From NCBI GenBank assembly GCA_947623455.1, contig OX392538.1, positions 34,533,001-34,597,000 on the forward strand: a stretch of 64,000 bases of DNA, read 5' to 3'. Positions 45,786 through 56,322 of the stretch are shown piece by piece. The DNA comes from Mimachlamys varia (Eukaryota > Mollusca > Bivalvia > Pectinida > Pectinidae). Numbering within the stretch: the first letter of the stretch is position 1; the number at the start of each line of letters is the position of its first letter. A program made the position numbers and the translations under genes. The notes below the pieces were generated by a model. It was not told the origin of the DNA. It did not search any database and worked only from the letters and a program-made list of their open reading frames with translations.

Positions 45786-48700
45786 AATCAGTATTCATAC
45801 AGTGCTTCCCTTCTGCAAAACCTTGCTTGGGATTGCTCTTCAATTTTGAAAATCAAAGGTCAAGGTCGATGCTACTATAAATAGTACTGGTTTCCTGTCA
45901 AATGTTTCTGTTAGATGGCTTGAGCTCACCTGGGCTTCAATAATTTGTATTTAATTAAAAAGAAAAACAAATGCTAAGTAAAACGTGTTTTGTCTCATTA
46001 TTATCTGTCTACTGTTGGACACACAGGCAACACATCCACTTCTGTTGAATTCTTGTTTTACTGAATTTGATTGCACTTACATTACATTTTATAATTCAAC
46101 AGGACATATGAACACAGATCTCTTTCATACTGTCAATGGTTCGCGCGCAATCGATAAAAGACCGTCTTCTCTTCCGTTTCTGGTCTTCTTGGAGGCAATG
46201 TGAAGTAAAATGAAACGTGACAATGAACACTTACCAGCGACTCTTTGGTTGAAGAAGAATACATCCGTTTAGTCCGATCACCTGTTGTCAAATTACACGG
46301 AACCCTTGGATGTTTCCTTTTCCGGACATTTTATAAGGCAGTGATGTAAACAGATGCATTTCTCTATTACCTGCCCTTAATTGTATGCTCTATTTCAACC
46401 TTCCTTTTCACATAAAATCACATCATTAAATGTGAGGTCACGATGTCTCTACTTTTATTCTTGATATTTTTTTACTGTCCTGCTATGCCACGTCTGTAAT
46501 CGTATATACAATGTAACAGAAAAGAAAACGAAAAACGATACACTATAGTAGGGTGAGAAAAACGCGCGGAAGACGCATGGTGTTTAGGTCGTATGGCCCT
46601 CTCGTGAGAAAGGTTAATTCACTTACATCCGGGTTCCATTTTATTGCTCTTCCTCACTACATTATAGGGTCATTTTGCCGTCTGCAGAAAGGAATGATGG
46701 GTTAACTATGTCTATTGTAAGTACAATGTAATTAGCAGTTAAATACGTGGCCGTATGATGTGCTGAAATCAAGCACTTACAAAAACCACATCGAGCCGAT
46801 TCCACGTGACATTGTAAACAAGCCAACAGAGATAAATTAGTAATACAGGATTTTTCGTTTAATAAGAGAAAATGGCGGGACAGGATGCGACAGAGCAGAC
46901 GACAGCCGGAATACATGATATAAGATAAAAATCCAACCGGAGGTTCGTAGACGGAAGAGATACAATTATGCTATCTGTTTAATGAGGTACGAGGTTTTGT
47001 TACTGAGACGATTAAAACCTGTTATTCAATGCACCTGTTCGATCGCATTCCTCGTTAAAAGTAGGAACGTTCACGTGACTTTAATAAACAAAATTACAGA
47101 TAGGTGCGTTTTTCGTGTATCGTATCTAATTGTAACCCGGATAGTTCACCTGTTACATCCTTTGCTATCTCGGAGTCAAGATATTAATATAAATCTGCAT
47201 CATGATACTGCACCACTGCAGTCCGGGTTTCTACAAACTTCTACAAACCGTTGCTCGCTGCATGTATCGTAGCAATCGACTGGGAGTCATCTGCTTTCTA
47301 TGTCATCAATGTGCATTCGGTTATGACTAAAAAAATCGGGTGCCTCATTTTCATTTCTCACCACCTTGCGTGGTCAGAACTATGAACAAGTTTTGTAGTC
47401 TCCATCGAGAAATGTTTTGTATCTTGTGTGATACAATTATTTCACTTCCAACACTTATTCAACGCGATAACAACTAATTAAGAATGCATGTTTTTCGTAA
47501 AAATGTCATCAATCTGAATCCTTTAAAACTTCATTCCAATCAATTAATTTAAATTAAATTATGTTTGAATTTTTAAAGAATTCGAATTGTCATTTCCTTA
47601 ACTGCGTTTATATGGCACACATTTTAAGATAACAATCTGATAATTAAATGCCAGGCTTTACATCCATGAAAGCCGCTGAACGTATCATTGTATCTCATCG
47701 TTTCCTCGTGTGCTTCCGTAAATTTAACAAACGACCTATTGCAAATACAGCGTGGAGTTATCTACCGTTACGGTACATGTGTTTGTAACTTCCGGGACGT
47801 TATCTGTCTTTATATGGTCTTGTGGGGGACATAAGGTTATATGGGGACGACTTTATCAGTGATGACGTAAGCTGATGATAATTGCATGCGACATACTTTT
47901 TAACACTTTAATAATGCAACAAATATTTTTAATTGATCTATATCGACAATTAGCTTTCCTTGTGTTATAAAAAATTAACCAATCCGGTACATCTAATACA
48001 AAGTTACCAGGAAGTCGCGTGTTCTATTTAATTTTGAAATTGATTATTTTCATTGAAATATAATCGTGTGTTTCATCAATACTCTAGGGGTTATTTTTCA
48101 CATACGATCTCTGAAACACTGCTATTTGTCCCAATGACGTGTGCCACTTTTTGGATGCTTCAAGTAGTCAGTTCATTCGGTGTTCTTCAAAAGAGCTAGA
48201 TTTTGCTGGGAAGTAACTAGCATTAAAGACGGGTGCCCCTCTTCTGTGATGATCATACGACAGTTATGGGAGCAGGGAATATTGTGATTGAACAAAATGT
48301 TTCCTGGCGATATTTCAGTCAATAAAAAAAGCATTTCCAATATGAAAGACAAATTCTTTTTACTTTCTTTAACTTTAACTCTTGCAATTTTCTCCTTTGA
48401 GGACGACCAAATCAATATCTTCATGTAAAGGCCACCTGAAGCGTCGGAAAAGCGTAAGATCATCTAGAATGGCACTGCATAGCAGATCGCTCAAGTTACG
48501 CGAAACTGTTCTACAAAATAAAATTGTCATCTACACAAAGCACCTGATCCCATTAAAAAATATAAACCCTTTTTGCATCATGTCTTTGACATCTCTTACT
48601 AAATAATGAGTATACTGAGACATGAACCTTTCGTTTTCAAAGCGATCGACGATTTGAACAAACTCAATCATAATAACATTGCTAGAGAAATTGTCTCTTT

Positions 48701-49310
48701 CCCCTTCAAAATAGCAATCCCTTCTTACCAATGTCAAACATTTCTCTAATATTAATGGTCATATAAGGTAACAGCACAGGAATTTCGTGCTACAGCAGGA
48801 GAGTGAATTACAATGTACTTTGAAACTGCAGGATGTATTTGACTTACAGAAAGTGAATTCTTGTTTCAGGTAACGGCAGGGTAATTCTTATTGTATAAAT
48901 GTCATTTATTAAATTGAAGCATAACTTTGGTAAATTGTGCTTCAGTTTGCATATTTGAGGTTGCTAGGTTGCTCCCTCAAAATATTGAGTAAATTCTCAG
49001 ATTTATTTAAAGAAAACTACGGATTTTACTTTTGAACAAGTGAACTTAAGGAAATCTCAACATTTTAGGAAAATATCAGAGCTGAGGAGGAAATTGAGAA
49101 TTTTGAGTATTTGCAAGTCACTTTAAGGAATCTCAAATAATTTGAGGAAATCCTCAGATTTGAGGAAATATCAATACTTAAGTAGTTTTATTCAAGCGGG
49201 GCCATGGATATACTATTTTACAGCAAGGGAATATCACAACCTAATGAAACCGACTCATTTAATTAAAAGACCAGGAAAGGTTCGACTAAGGGTCATTTTA
49301 ACTTGAAGGT
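45786..49310. other. no gene confirmed; promoter-like patch near 46870
   Basis: Mostly AT-rich. Between 46540 and 46950 GC is higher. GAGAAAATGGCGGGACAGG at 46867-46885 combines a good start context with a YY1-like core, and opens an 18-codon frame (46872-46928). A CACGTG E-box lies at about 46804. ETS-like CTTCCGGGACG and TGATGACGTAAG occur near 47790 and 47866. Old AAATCTCA/TGAGGAAAT blocks fill 49010-49180. Confidence 0.35.
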
Positions 49311-49317
49311 CTGGAGG

Positions 49318-49440
49318 GTCGGATTTGGTTTGGATTAGCTGCTATGTTCATTATGAACGTGTTAAGTTTTGGTGGTGGAGGGCAGCCGGAGTTCCCGGGG
49401 AAAAACATTGACCTTCGGCTAGTTTGTCGGAATTCAGGGC
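49318..49440 (-). repeat. SINE central-domain remnant
   Basis: GGTGGTGGAGGGCAGCCGGA followed by GTTCCCGGGGAAAAAC and CCTTCGG is the inverse of the SINE domain at 26728-26953. The tRNA-like head is not preserved. Confidence 0.5.
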
Positions 49441-49892
49441 AAGCCAACTACAGAATAGTGTTAAATTGACAGTGTCGTGCAATCCGAAATAGCTAGCTCT
49501 ATTAACTGCCTTTTAAAACGTTAAAAACGTGCAGCCAAAACTTAATACATGTACATTAAAATTAAAGCAAAAGCTTTGCTACAGCGGGAAAGGAAATCAA
49601 AGAACAATGGCGTTATGAATTGAATGATACATAGCGAATATTCAATATGATTTGTGAAGTCACGCTATCGTTACGGATGTATTTCAGGGAGCTCCGTAGG
49701 CAACGAGGATAGTTTCATAGATAGTTCACCATTATAGTGAGTACATATTGACACATATAGTATGAAATTGATCAGGAAATCATACTGAATGCAGTGTGAG
49801 TACTTAGATGAGAAATAATTGAGAACATGAAAAAAGGTAAAACCGAAAGTACAAGCTACAGGAAGAAACCGGCTCCCGAGATGGTATCTAAA

Positions 49893-50055
49893 AAAATTAA
49901 AAGAATTGTCAACAAAACCATAACCCGAACTCAAAATCGATTACACTAGGGGAAAAATAGAAACAAAGGACATATTTACAAGGAGACCCTCGTAAAAACA
50001 CAAGAGAATAAGACCAGGTGTTCGGGAAGAGTAAGCGTCTTCTACTTCATCTAAC
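49893..50055 (+). repeat. 200-bp dispersed family, copy h
   Basis: GTCAACAAAACCATAACCCG, ACTCAAAATCGATTACACTA, CAAGGAGACCCTCGTAAAAA, AATAAGACCAGGTGTTCGGG and AAGAGTAAGCGTCTTCTAC. It lies directly upstream of the decayed LINE ORF1. Confidence 0.75.
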
Positions 50056-50238
50056 TCGGAAAAGTCTTTCAAGGATGCATGGATAAATGAACAAAATAAA
50101 AGCAAGTCATAGAGTGTGATCGAGATCAAAGTCATTTCTGCATCAGTTGCTTTGAGTTTGATTCGAGGAATCAAAATCAAAATCAGATATGATGTGGTTT
50201 TTCCTTGTCCGTGCATAGTGACCGTGGAAAAGAATATT

Positions 50239-50918
50239 CTCATGGACAGAAAAACAGAAGCGTGATGCAATCAAAGAATGCAGAAATATGAAGCTAGAAT
50301 TTCTGAACTTGGAAAAAAAGTAAAAGCATAAAATGATAAAGTAGAAATGAACTTGAAATCGGAGATAAAAAAATTATCACCTGCCAAAATAAAGAAAGGT
50401 TAAGAAATTAAAGAGAGGAAAGAGAAAGAAAACAATTTTCTTATTTTTGGGGTTTAGGATCAAACTCATCATAATGGGAAGAAACGTATGGAGGAAGACA
50501 CCAAACTAATTGAAAAACATTACTAGAAACATGCAGGGTATATAATGAAGAACGACCAGTGAAAATGATACGACTGGGAAAGAGAACCGAGTTCTGAGAC
50601 ACAGCAAATAAGAACCGACCCAATGTAGTAAGTTTTGAAACGCAGACACCAAAGGATATTTAAAAATAGTAGAACAATTGAAAGCCCTCGCTAAAGACTT
50701 TTCCACAATACAAATTAGAAACGATTTAACGATGTGAAAAAGAGAAATAGAGAAATCCATACATGAGGAAGCAATGTAGAAAGAACAAGTCTAGAGGAGA
50801 CGGAGAACTATATATATCGCATCCAATGGACCGCCCTGGAGTAGAAAACTTTCCGAAAACGAGAATCACCATATATAAAAAAGGAGAAGAAACTTTAAAT
50901 GTTATTTCTAAAACATAG
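50239..50918 (+). pseudogene. decayed LINE ORF1-type protein (coiled coil, RRM-like, C-terminal domain)
   Basis: Read with stops tolerated, three linked blocks appear. From 50281 in frame 1, a charged heptad-like stretch (QKYEARISELGKKVKA, then EMNLKSEIKKL) suggests a coiled coil. It runs into KENNFLIFGV at 50428, like the first strand of an ORF1 RRM. Stops interrupt this frame at 50329, 50401, 50455 and 50524. At 50550 the reading moves to frame 3 with VKMIRLGKR, then NRPNVVSFET, the RLGK...RP.V.F signature of ORF1 proteins. From 50666 frame 2 gives EQLKALAKDF and KREIEKSIHEEA (stops at 50735, 50777 and 50792). From 50793 frame 3 gives RGDGELYIS and TRITIYKKG, ending TAG at 50916. The order matches the known ORF1p layout, an RNA-binding chaperone for LINE retrotransposition. 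At least three frame changes and seven internal stops mean it is dead. No endonuclease or reverse transcriptase follows. Confidence 0.6.
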
Positions 50919-52184
50919 ACAGTTATATATAAACTAAAATCTGAACTGTGATAAATATAATTATTTTTTAATAAATGTATTAAAACTAATTTTTTATTAA
51001 AATATCTCATGACAAAATAATTTTAAATATGGATGTAGAGGAATTTTCTTGCGTGCGTTTATTATTAACTTGTGACATCGCACAGTATACTTGAGAAACA
51101 ATGTAAAAGAGGTGTTTCCCTGGATCTGGAAATGGCCACATCGTGGTATCCTACCGACTTGGGCGTCCTCACTAAATGGACCAAGCAGTTTCCGCTTCTA
51201 AACCACGCCCAATCACTGCCCGTGGGCAGTATGCACAACAAAACTGGAAAGAAAACCCGTATTGTTTTCTGTCTGTGGGTCAGGAATCATGAATTTCTAT
51301 TAATCAACAAATTTTCATGAAACGATATTTGAATTATTCATTCAAACTTGCATGTCATTTACATATATGGAATACAAAGGGCGAGGCGCTTTTAGAGACA
51401 GTACATAAGGATATTGTCTTTCCTTACACAATATCCCTTAAAACGGCAAGGTAAAGTAATGTCTACGGCACACCGTATTTCATTATATAACTGGACGCAA
51501 TAAGATTGCGTAACACATAATCTTCGATAACAGTCGGCTAATGGAATTCAAGGGTTTGATAATGGTTTGTACTTAAAGCCCTTTCAGATCCTGGTCGATG
51601 CGGTGTTTGATAACGATAGATGTTACCCATTATTCGCATAGCTGTACTAAAGTTGCAAAGAGCTAAAATGAATTTGATAACCGCATTGCAAGATGCAAAT
51701 TAAGTCATTGTTTCAATTTCATTGCATAAAAAATCACATTAATAGGCTCAAGATGTGAATTATTGAGGAAAGCAATGTTTCTCCGGTTTTAATCATGCTG
51801 ACAAAAAACGTCTTAATATGCGTATTTCGCACAAACTTTTGAATTCATAATTAAAAAAAACGTGTCGTAAGCAAAAAAAAAATCACATGATTTATCATTG
51901 TAACATGTCTTAAAATGAGAAATCGCTATTGGCGGTGTTCATATTCGCACATTTCCCACACTGGACTATCTTTAAATTTCCGTGTTTCCATATTTTATAT
52001 TCAGATTGGGTCGTTTGAAACTTTATAACGAATAAATGAATATGGAAATCGCGATTTTGGATAATCTATTCAAACTCAAGATTAATAATGAATTCGAAAC
52101 TTTCTAAGAGGAAGTATGGAGCTCAAGTTGCTTGAGTTTGCGATAAAATTGATGCGGAATAATGAATGATGAATACATTAAAGA
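50919..52184. other. no gene recognised; no LINE ORF2
   Basis: An AT-rich tail follows the LINE remnant. Frames such as 51072-51320 have no family motifs and no reverse-transcriptase signature was seen. Confidence 0.5.
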
Positions 52185-52310
52185 CACGGATCAGTACGGA
52201 AGCGTCATCAATCATCTATATATTGCCACGGATCAGTACGGAAGCGTTATCGTTCATTTATATATTGCCACAAATCAGTACGGAAGCGAAGTCGATTATA
52301 TATATAATCT
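52185..52310. repeat. three tandem 42-bp units
   Basis: CACGGATCAGTACGGAAGCG begins at 52185 and 52227, and CACAAATCAGTACGGAAGCG at 52269. ATC.AT.TATATATTGC ends the first two units. Confidence 0.85.
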
Positions 52311-52492
52311 GTGTCACATGAATTCAGCAATATTAAGATAACGTATGTAACTGATTCCAATTTTTATTGTTTGAATAATAATTGTTCTTCATTAATATAG
52401 ATATCACGGATGTGCCTCTTGTTCCAAGGTTTGTTTTTCTCAATGTCGTACTTACATAATTGAGCCAAGATTTCACTGTAGCTGCAAAATGA

Positions 52493-53415
52493 ACCCTTAC
52501 ATGATTATATGGAATAGCAATTGTTATTGCATAGTTGTAACTTTCCCGTGCTTACAAGGCAACTACTGTGTAATGTTGTGACCTCCAATACTTATCATTT
52601 GTCAGAATAATTAATGAGGTAGTGCTTCCTTTGGGATTTGCGTAAAACAATCAGAGAATACCAAAGCGTCAACAAAACCATAATCCGAATTCATAATCGA
52701 TTAAACTAGAGTAGAGGCAAAATAGGAACAAAGGAGATATTTTCGTGGAGACCCTCGTAAAGGTAGAAAGGAATAAGACCAGATGTTCTGGAAGAGTAAG
52801 CGTCTTCTGTTTCATCGACGACACCCACCATGTAAATCTTTGTCACATCCAAGTAACACCAAGTTCTAAAAATGGGAACCGAGTATCATTGTCAATCACA
52901 ATAAGTAAACACACTAACGAGCATACTCAAAAACGTCCATCTTCATATCACTTAAAGATGCAAAATATTTCTCAATGAGACAAAGATGGCAACCATAAAA
53001 CTTGCCCATATTTCTGATCAACCTGCATCTCTCGAATCCTTGTAAACCCTTACATGATTATATAGAATAGCATTTTTTTATTACATAATTTTAACTTTCC
53101 CGTGCTTACAAGGCAACTACTGTGTAATGTTGTAACCTCCAATACTTATCATTTGTCAGAGTAATTAATGAGGTGGTGCTTCCTTTGGGATTTGCGTCAA
53201 AAATACCAAAGCGTCAACAAAACCTTATTCCGAACTCGAAATCGATTAAACTAGAGGCAAAATAGGAACAGAAGAAAGATGTACGAGGAGACCCTCGTAA
53301 AACTACCAGGGAATAAAACCAGGTGTTCCGGAAGAGTAAACGTCTTCTGTTTCATCGACCATACCCGCCATGTAATTCTCGGTCACATCAAAGTAAGGAT
53401 CAATCCTCAAAAATA
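52493..53415 (+). repeat. 553-bp tandem duplication, second copy partial
   Basis: ACCCTTACATGATTATATGG at 52493 recurs at 53046, and everything to about 53415 matches 52493-52870 (CCCGTGCTTACAAGGCAACT, CCAATACTTATCATTTGTCA, GTGCTTCCTTTGGGATTTGC). Each copy holds one member of the 200-bp dispersed family (i at 52650-52922, j at 53195-53400). The end of the first unit contains the 85-bp block also seen at 31848. The frame at 52745-52978 shares its first residues with the frame at 43257. Confidence 0.85.
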
Positions 53416-53504
53416 AAACATGGTGAATGTGATAATTTACTTACATTTCGTACAAACAATCTGGTTGTATTAGGTGTATGTCTCATTAACTAACAGCTTA
53501 CTGT

Positions 53505-53690
53505 TATTCAAGGACGACCTCCCGGTGTATGCGAGGTAAGTTTAAGTGCCGAGTGCTGTTGAACACCGCCTTGCGATAGTTCGGAACTGATTCCTACTTT
53601 CAAATTGTTATCACACTATAGTATACTGCCAAAGGCCTCTTGCTGTGTACTCCACACAGTTTTACATAGAATAGGTCACGTCTTTGCATA
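53505..53690 (+). repeat. dispersed family with GTATGCGATG motif
   Basis: GACGACCTCCCGGTGTATGC, CCTTGCGATAGTTCGG and ATAGTATACTGCCAAAGGCC follow the order seen at 7797-7990. Confidence 0.5.
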
Positions 53691-53734
53691 AGAAAATATA
53701 AAAAATTCTAAATAAAGTGTTTGGGGTGGTTGGT

Positions 53735-53790
53735 AGGTTGATTGTGTTACGTCCTATTACCAACTAGTGTCATTTAAGAAAGGCCCTTTT
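53735..53790. repeat. SINE tail-like fragment
   Basis: GTTACGTCCTATTACCAACT followed by AGTGTCATTTAAG resembles TTTTACGCCCTATTAACAG and GGTCATTTAATG of the SINE at 26728. Confidence 0.45.
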
Positions 53791-55094
53791 CCCTAGTGCA
53801 AAATGAATATTGATATTTATAATTATGTCAAGTTATGAATTTTTGTATTTATTTTTTGCTGCATTATTTTATTTGTTTAAGAAACCTGATCTTACTTATG
53901 ATATGATGCTAACATGACGCTTATATTTCCGAGATTCCTGGTCTCAGTGTCGAAAATCTTCCTGATGTCTAATCCGTTAGCACTTTGGCAATAAAATCTA
54001 TTAAAATGAAAACAATATTCCTCAGAAACATCCTTTTAAATATCTGCTCTGAAATAGGTTCTGGCTTTACTTAAGCGATAATGAGTTGAAATTTTAGTTC
54101 TACTTACACTTCTGTATTCCATAGTCTTCAATCGAGTATTTTGTCGCGCAGACTCAAAATTGGTTTTCGAGGCACAGACACATACAGTGGTCACACATGT
54201 CTAGACTGGCCCTATACATGGTAATGTCAGTGATTATTTCAATGCTTCTGTTTGTTCAACAGTACAGACTATAGTACAAAAAATCAATTAAAGGTATCGG
54301 CTCTCGAATTGTCCACATGGCTCGATTCATTTTGGAAAGACATATAGCCATTGGTGAACTTTAAGCATAGCTTTTCAATTTGCAAGAGTCTCAAAAGTTG
54401 ATGCTTTGACTTATATGCAATACATATAAATGAGGGAAAACATGTTTGATAGTTCGGGGCTTTTTTCGCTGTGACTGACAGTTAGGATACCAACAATCAC
54501 GCCGCCAAACTCTTCAGGATTAATTCGTCTCATGTATTTAAAAGCAGCAGAAATTCTTAACCAACCTGGCGAGAGGTTAAGAACTGGGTATAATAACGTT
54601 CTGGTTATTCTGACTTTTGCGTCATCATGGAAGCTTGTTTTTTGGTGCTCAACCGATTCGTTTTTATTAAACGGCCGTCAAATTGTACGTACCATCAGTC
54701 GTTAATTTTTTTTTGTCCTGAGATCTTTTCCCCCAATTTTCAAGTGATCTCTTTCAAATTTTGTACATTTATTCATCGCTACATGTAGTTGTGTTTTCCT
54801 GAACATCGTTTTGATTCAATACTATTTACATTTGTACAGTCTAGATCTTGTCATGATGTCTTATACGACAGTTTCTAACTAAATTCTTTCAAACTGGGTA
54901 GGTTTTAATGTACTAAGATGATGCAAACTGTTCCTCCTTTGTGACATTGCAATTGAAAAAACTCAAATTTTCATTTTATTTTGCATTCAAATACAAAATT
55001 CATTTTGGTATGGGGAGTGCTAACATTTTGTATCCTTCCGCCCTGTGGTTCTCTTTTTTAGCAACAAACTATAGGTTTGGATGGTAAAATAAAG
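53791..55094. other. no gene recognised
   Basis: AT-rich DNA with no recognisable feature. Confidence 0.5.
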
Positions 55095-55400
55095 TTTCAA
55101 ACTTCCAACCCAAAGTAACATCGATCACAATCAAAACTAGGAATCTTTGATTTATTGAACATTTTTAGTTTTTCATAAAATTTCTAAAAATATGGGATAA
55201 TGATCAAGCCGAACCGTCGGAACCTTGACTCAGACTAAAATGCCATCGATCAAAAATTAAACCCGAAATTCAAGAATTGCCATGAAAAGTATGATAGAAT
55301 GATAAAATCGAACTGTTGGAACCTCACCGCAGTCTGAAATGACATCAATTTCGATTTGTTTGTAAAATATTCCAAAATTTGTATTATTTTTATTTGCTCG
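55095..55400. repeat. old tandem repeat, about 100 bp, three units
   Basis: CCGTCGGAACCTTGACTCAG, then ATGCCATCGATC (from 55215), is echoed as CTGTTGGAACCTCACCGCAG, then ATGACATCAATT (from 55313). A weaker form, CCAACCCAAAGTAACATCGA, starts at 55105. On the minus strand two units read VPTVR in different contexts. Confidence 0.4.
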
Positions 55401-55695
55401 TATCAGCCTTGATAGAATAGGATCAATATTTTTATAACTATTTAGCAAAAATACAAAACTTTTAAGAACAAAAAATAAAACACGACCATGATTTAAAAAA
55501 GCGGAACGAAGAAAATTATATACCGCTCAATATAAGCACTTTATTCATAAGACTGTTTTGTTATTTATTTATATACAGCAGTATTTCCTACTGGCAACTC
55601 TGGCGCTCCATAATTATATCTTGTGTTAGTAAACTCTATTAAAATTCGTCAAAACTAAGTCAAAGTTCAATTTAAAAGAAATGCATGGCCTTGTT

Positions 55696-56322
55696 CGGCA
55701 CAAATATTATATTTTAACTCACCTGCCTTAGCTCTCTTGCCCACAGGGCAAGTGTGCTTACACAAATGTACGCCAAGGCGCAGCATGCGTACGTCCGTCC
55801 GTCTGCCGTGCGTCCGTCAATTTTTCCTGTCAATCTCTACTTGTCATGAACCAGAAAGCAGAACTCGATGAAATTTGGTCTAATGTTTCCCTGATTAAGG
55901 GAAACCTATTTTGTATAAAAGGTTAGTCTGGCCCTAATGGCCTGACAGGGGAGGCACAATAGGGGAAATAGCAATTTCTTCTTACTTCTTCCAAAGTAAT
56001 CGAAATACAAATTGTACATATTTTGTCTGAAACCTGCTAAAATGTTTGCATGAAACAAAAAATGATATTGTACACTGTACAATATAAAAACGGCGAGTTT
56101 ATTTCAAAATTATTTAAAATCAAATTTTAAATTCTTCATATTGATGGAATTTGTCCGAAACATCTTTGGGTGAGGGGGATTCGATTTTGTATAAATGGTG
56201 GGTCTGACCCTCTTTGCGGCTGAAAAATCCTTCCTAGTTACATGATATTGTCCAAGCAATCCACAATTGTCTTGATACTTGTAACTGCATTTAGAAGAGC
56301 GATAGAGGCCCTCTGGGCCTTT
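55696..56322. mobile_element. dispersed repeat with a hairpin near each end
   Basis: Begins ACTCACCTGCCTTAGCTCTC, then a perfect hairpin CTTGCCC-ACA-GGGCAAG at 55736-55752, followed by GTACGTCCGTCCGTCTGCCG. It ends GAGCGATAGAGGCCCTCTGG, with the hairpin AGGCCC-TCT-GGGCCT at 56306-56320, and then TTTTGTTC. The family is familiar from bivalve genomes by resemblance. An unrelated perfect palindrome, ATATTGTACA C TGTACAATAT, lies inside at 56065-56085. No protein is encoded. Class uncertain. Confidence 0.5.

Noticed and set aside
45985..46203. 72-codon frame with hydrophobic start
   Set aside because: First codon is GTG with an in-frame stop just before it. A possible acceptor at 46030 exists, but no downstream signal supports an exon.
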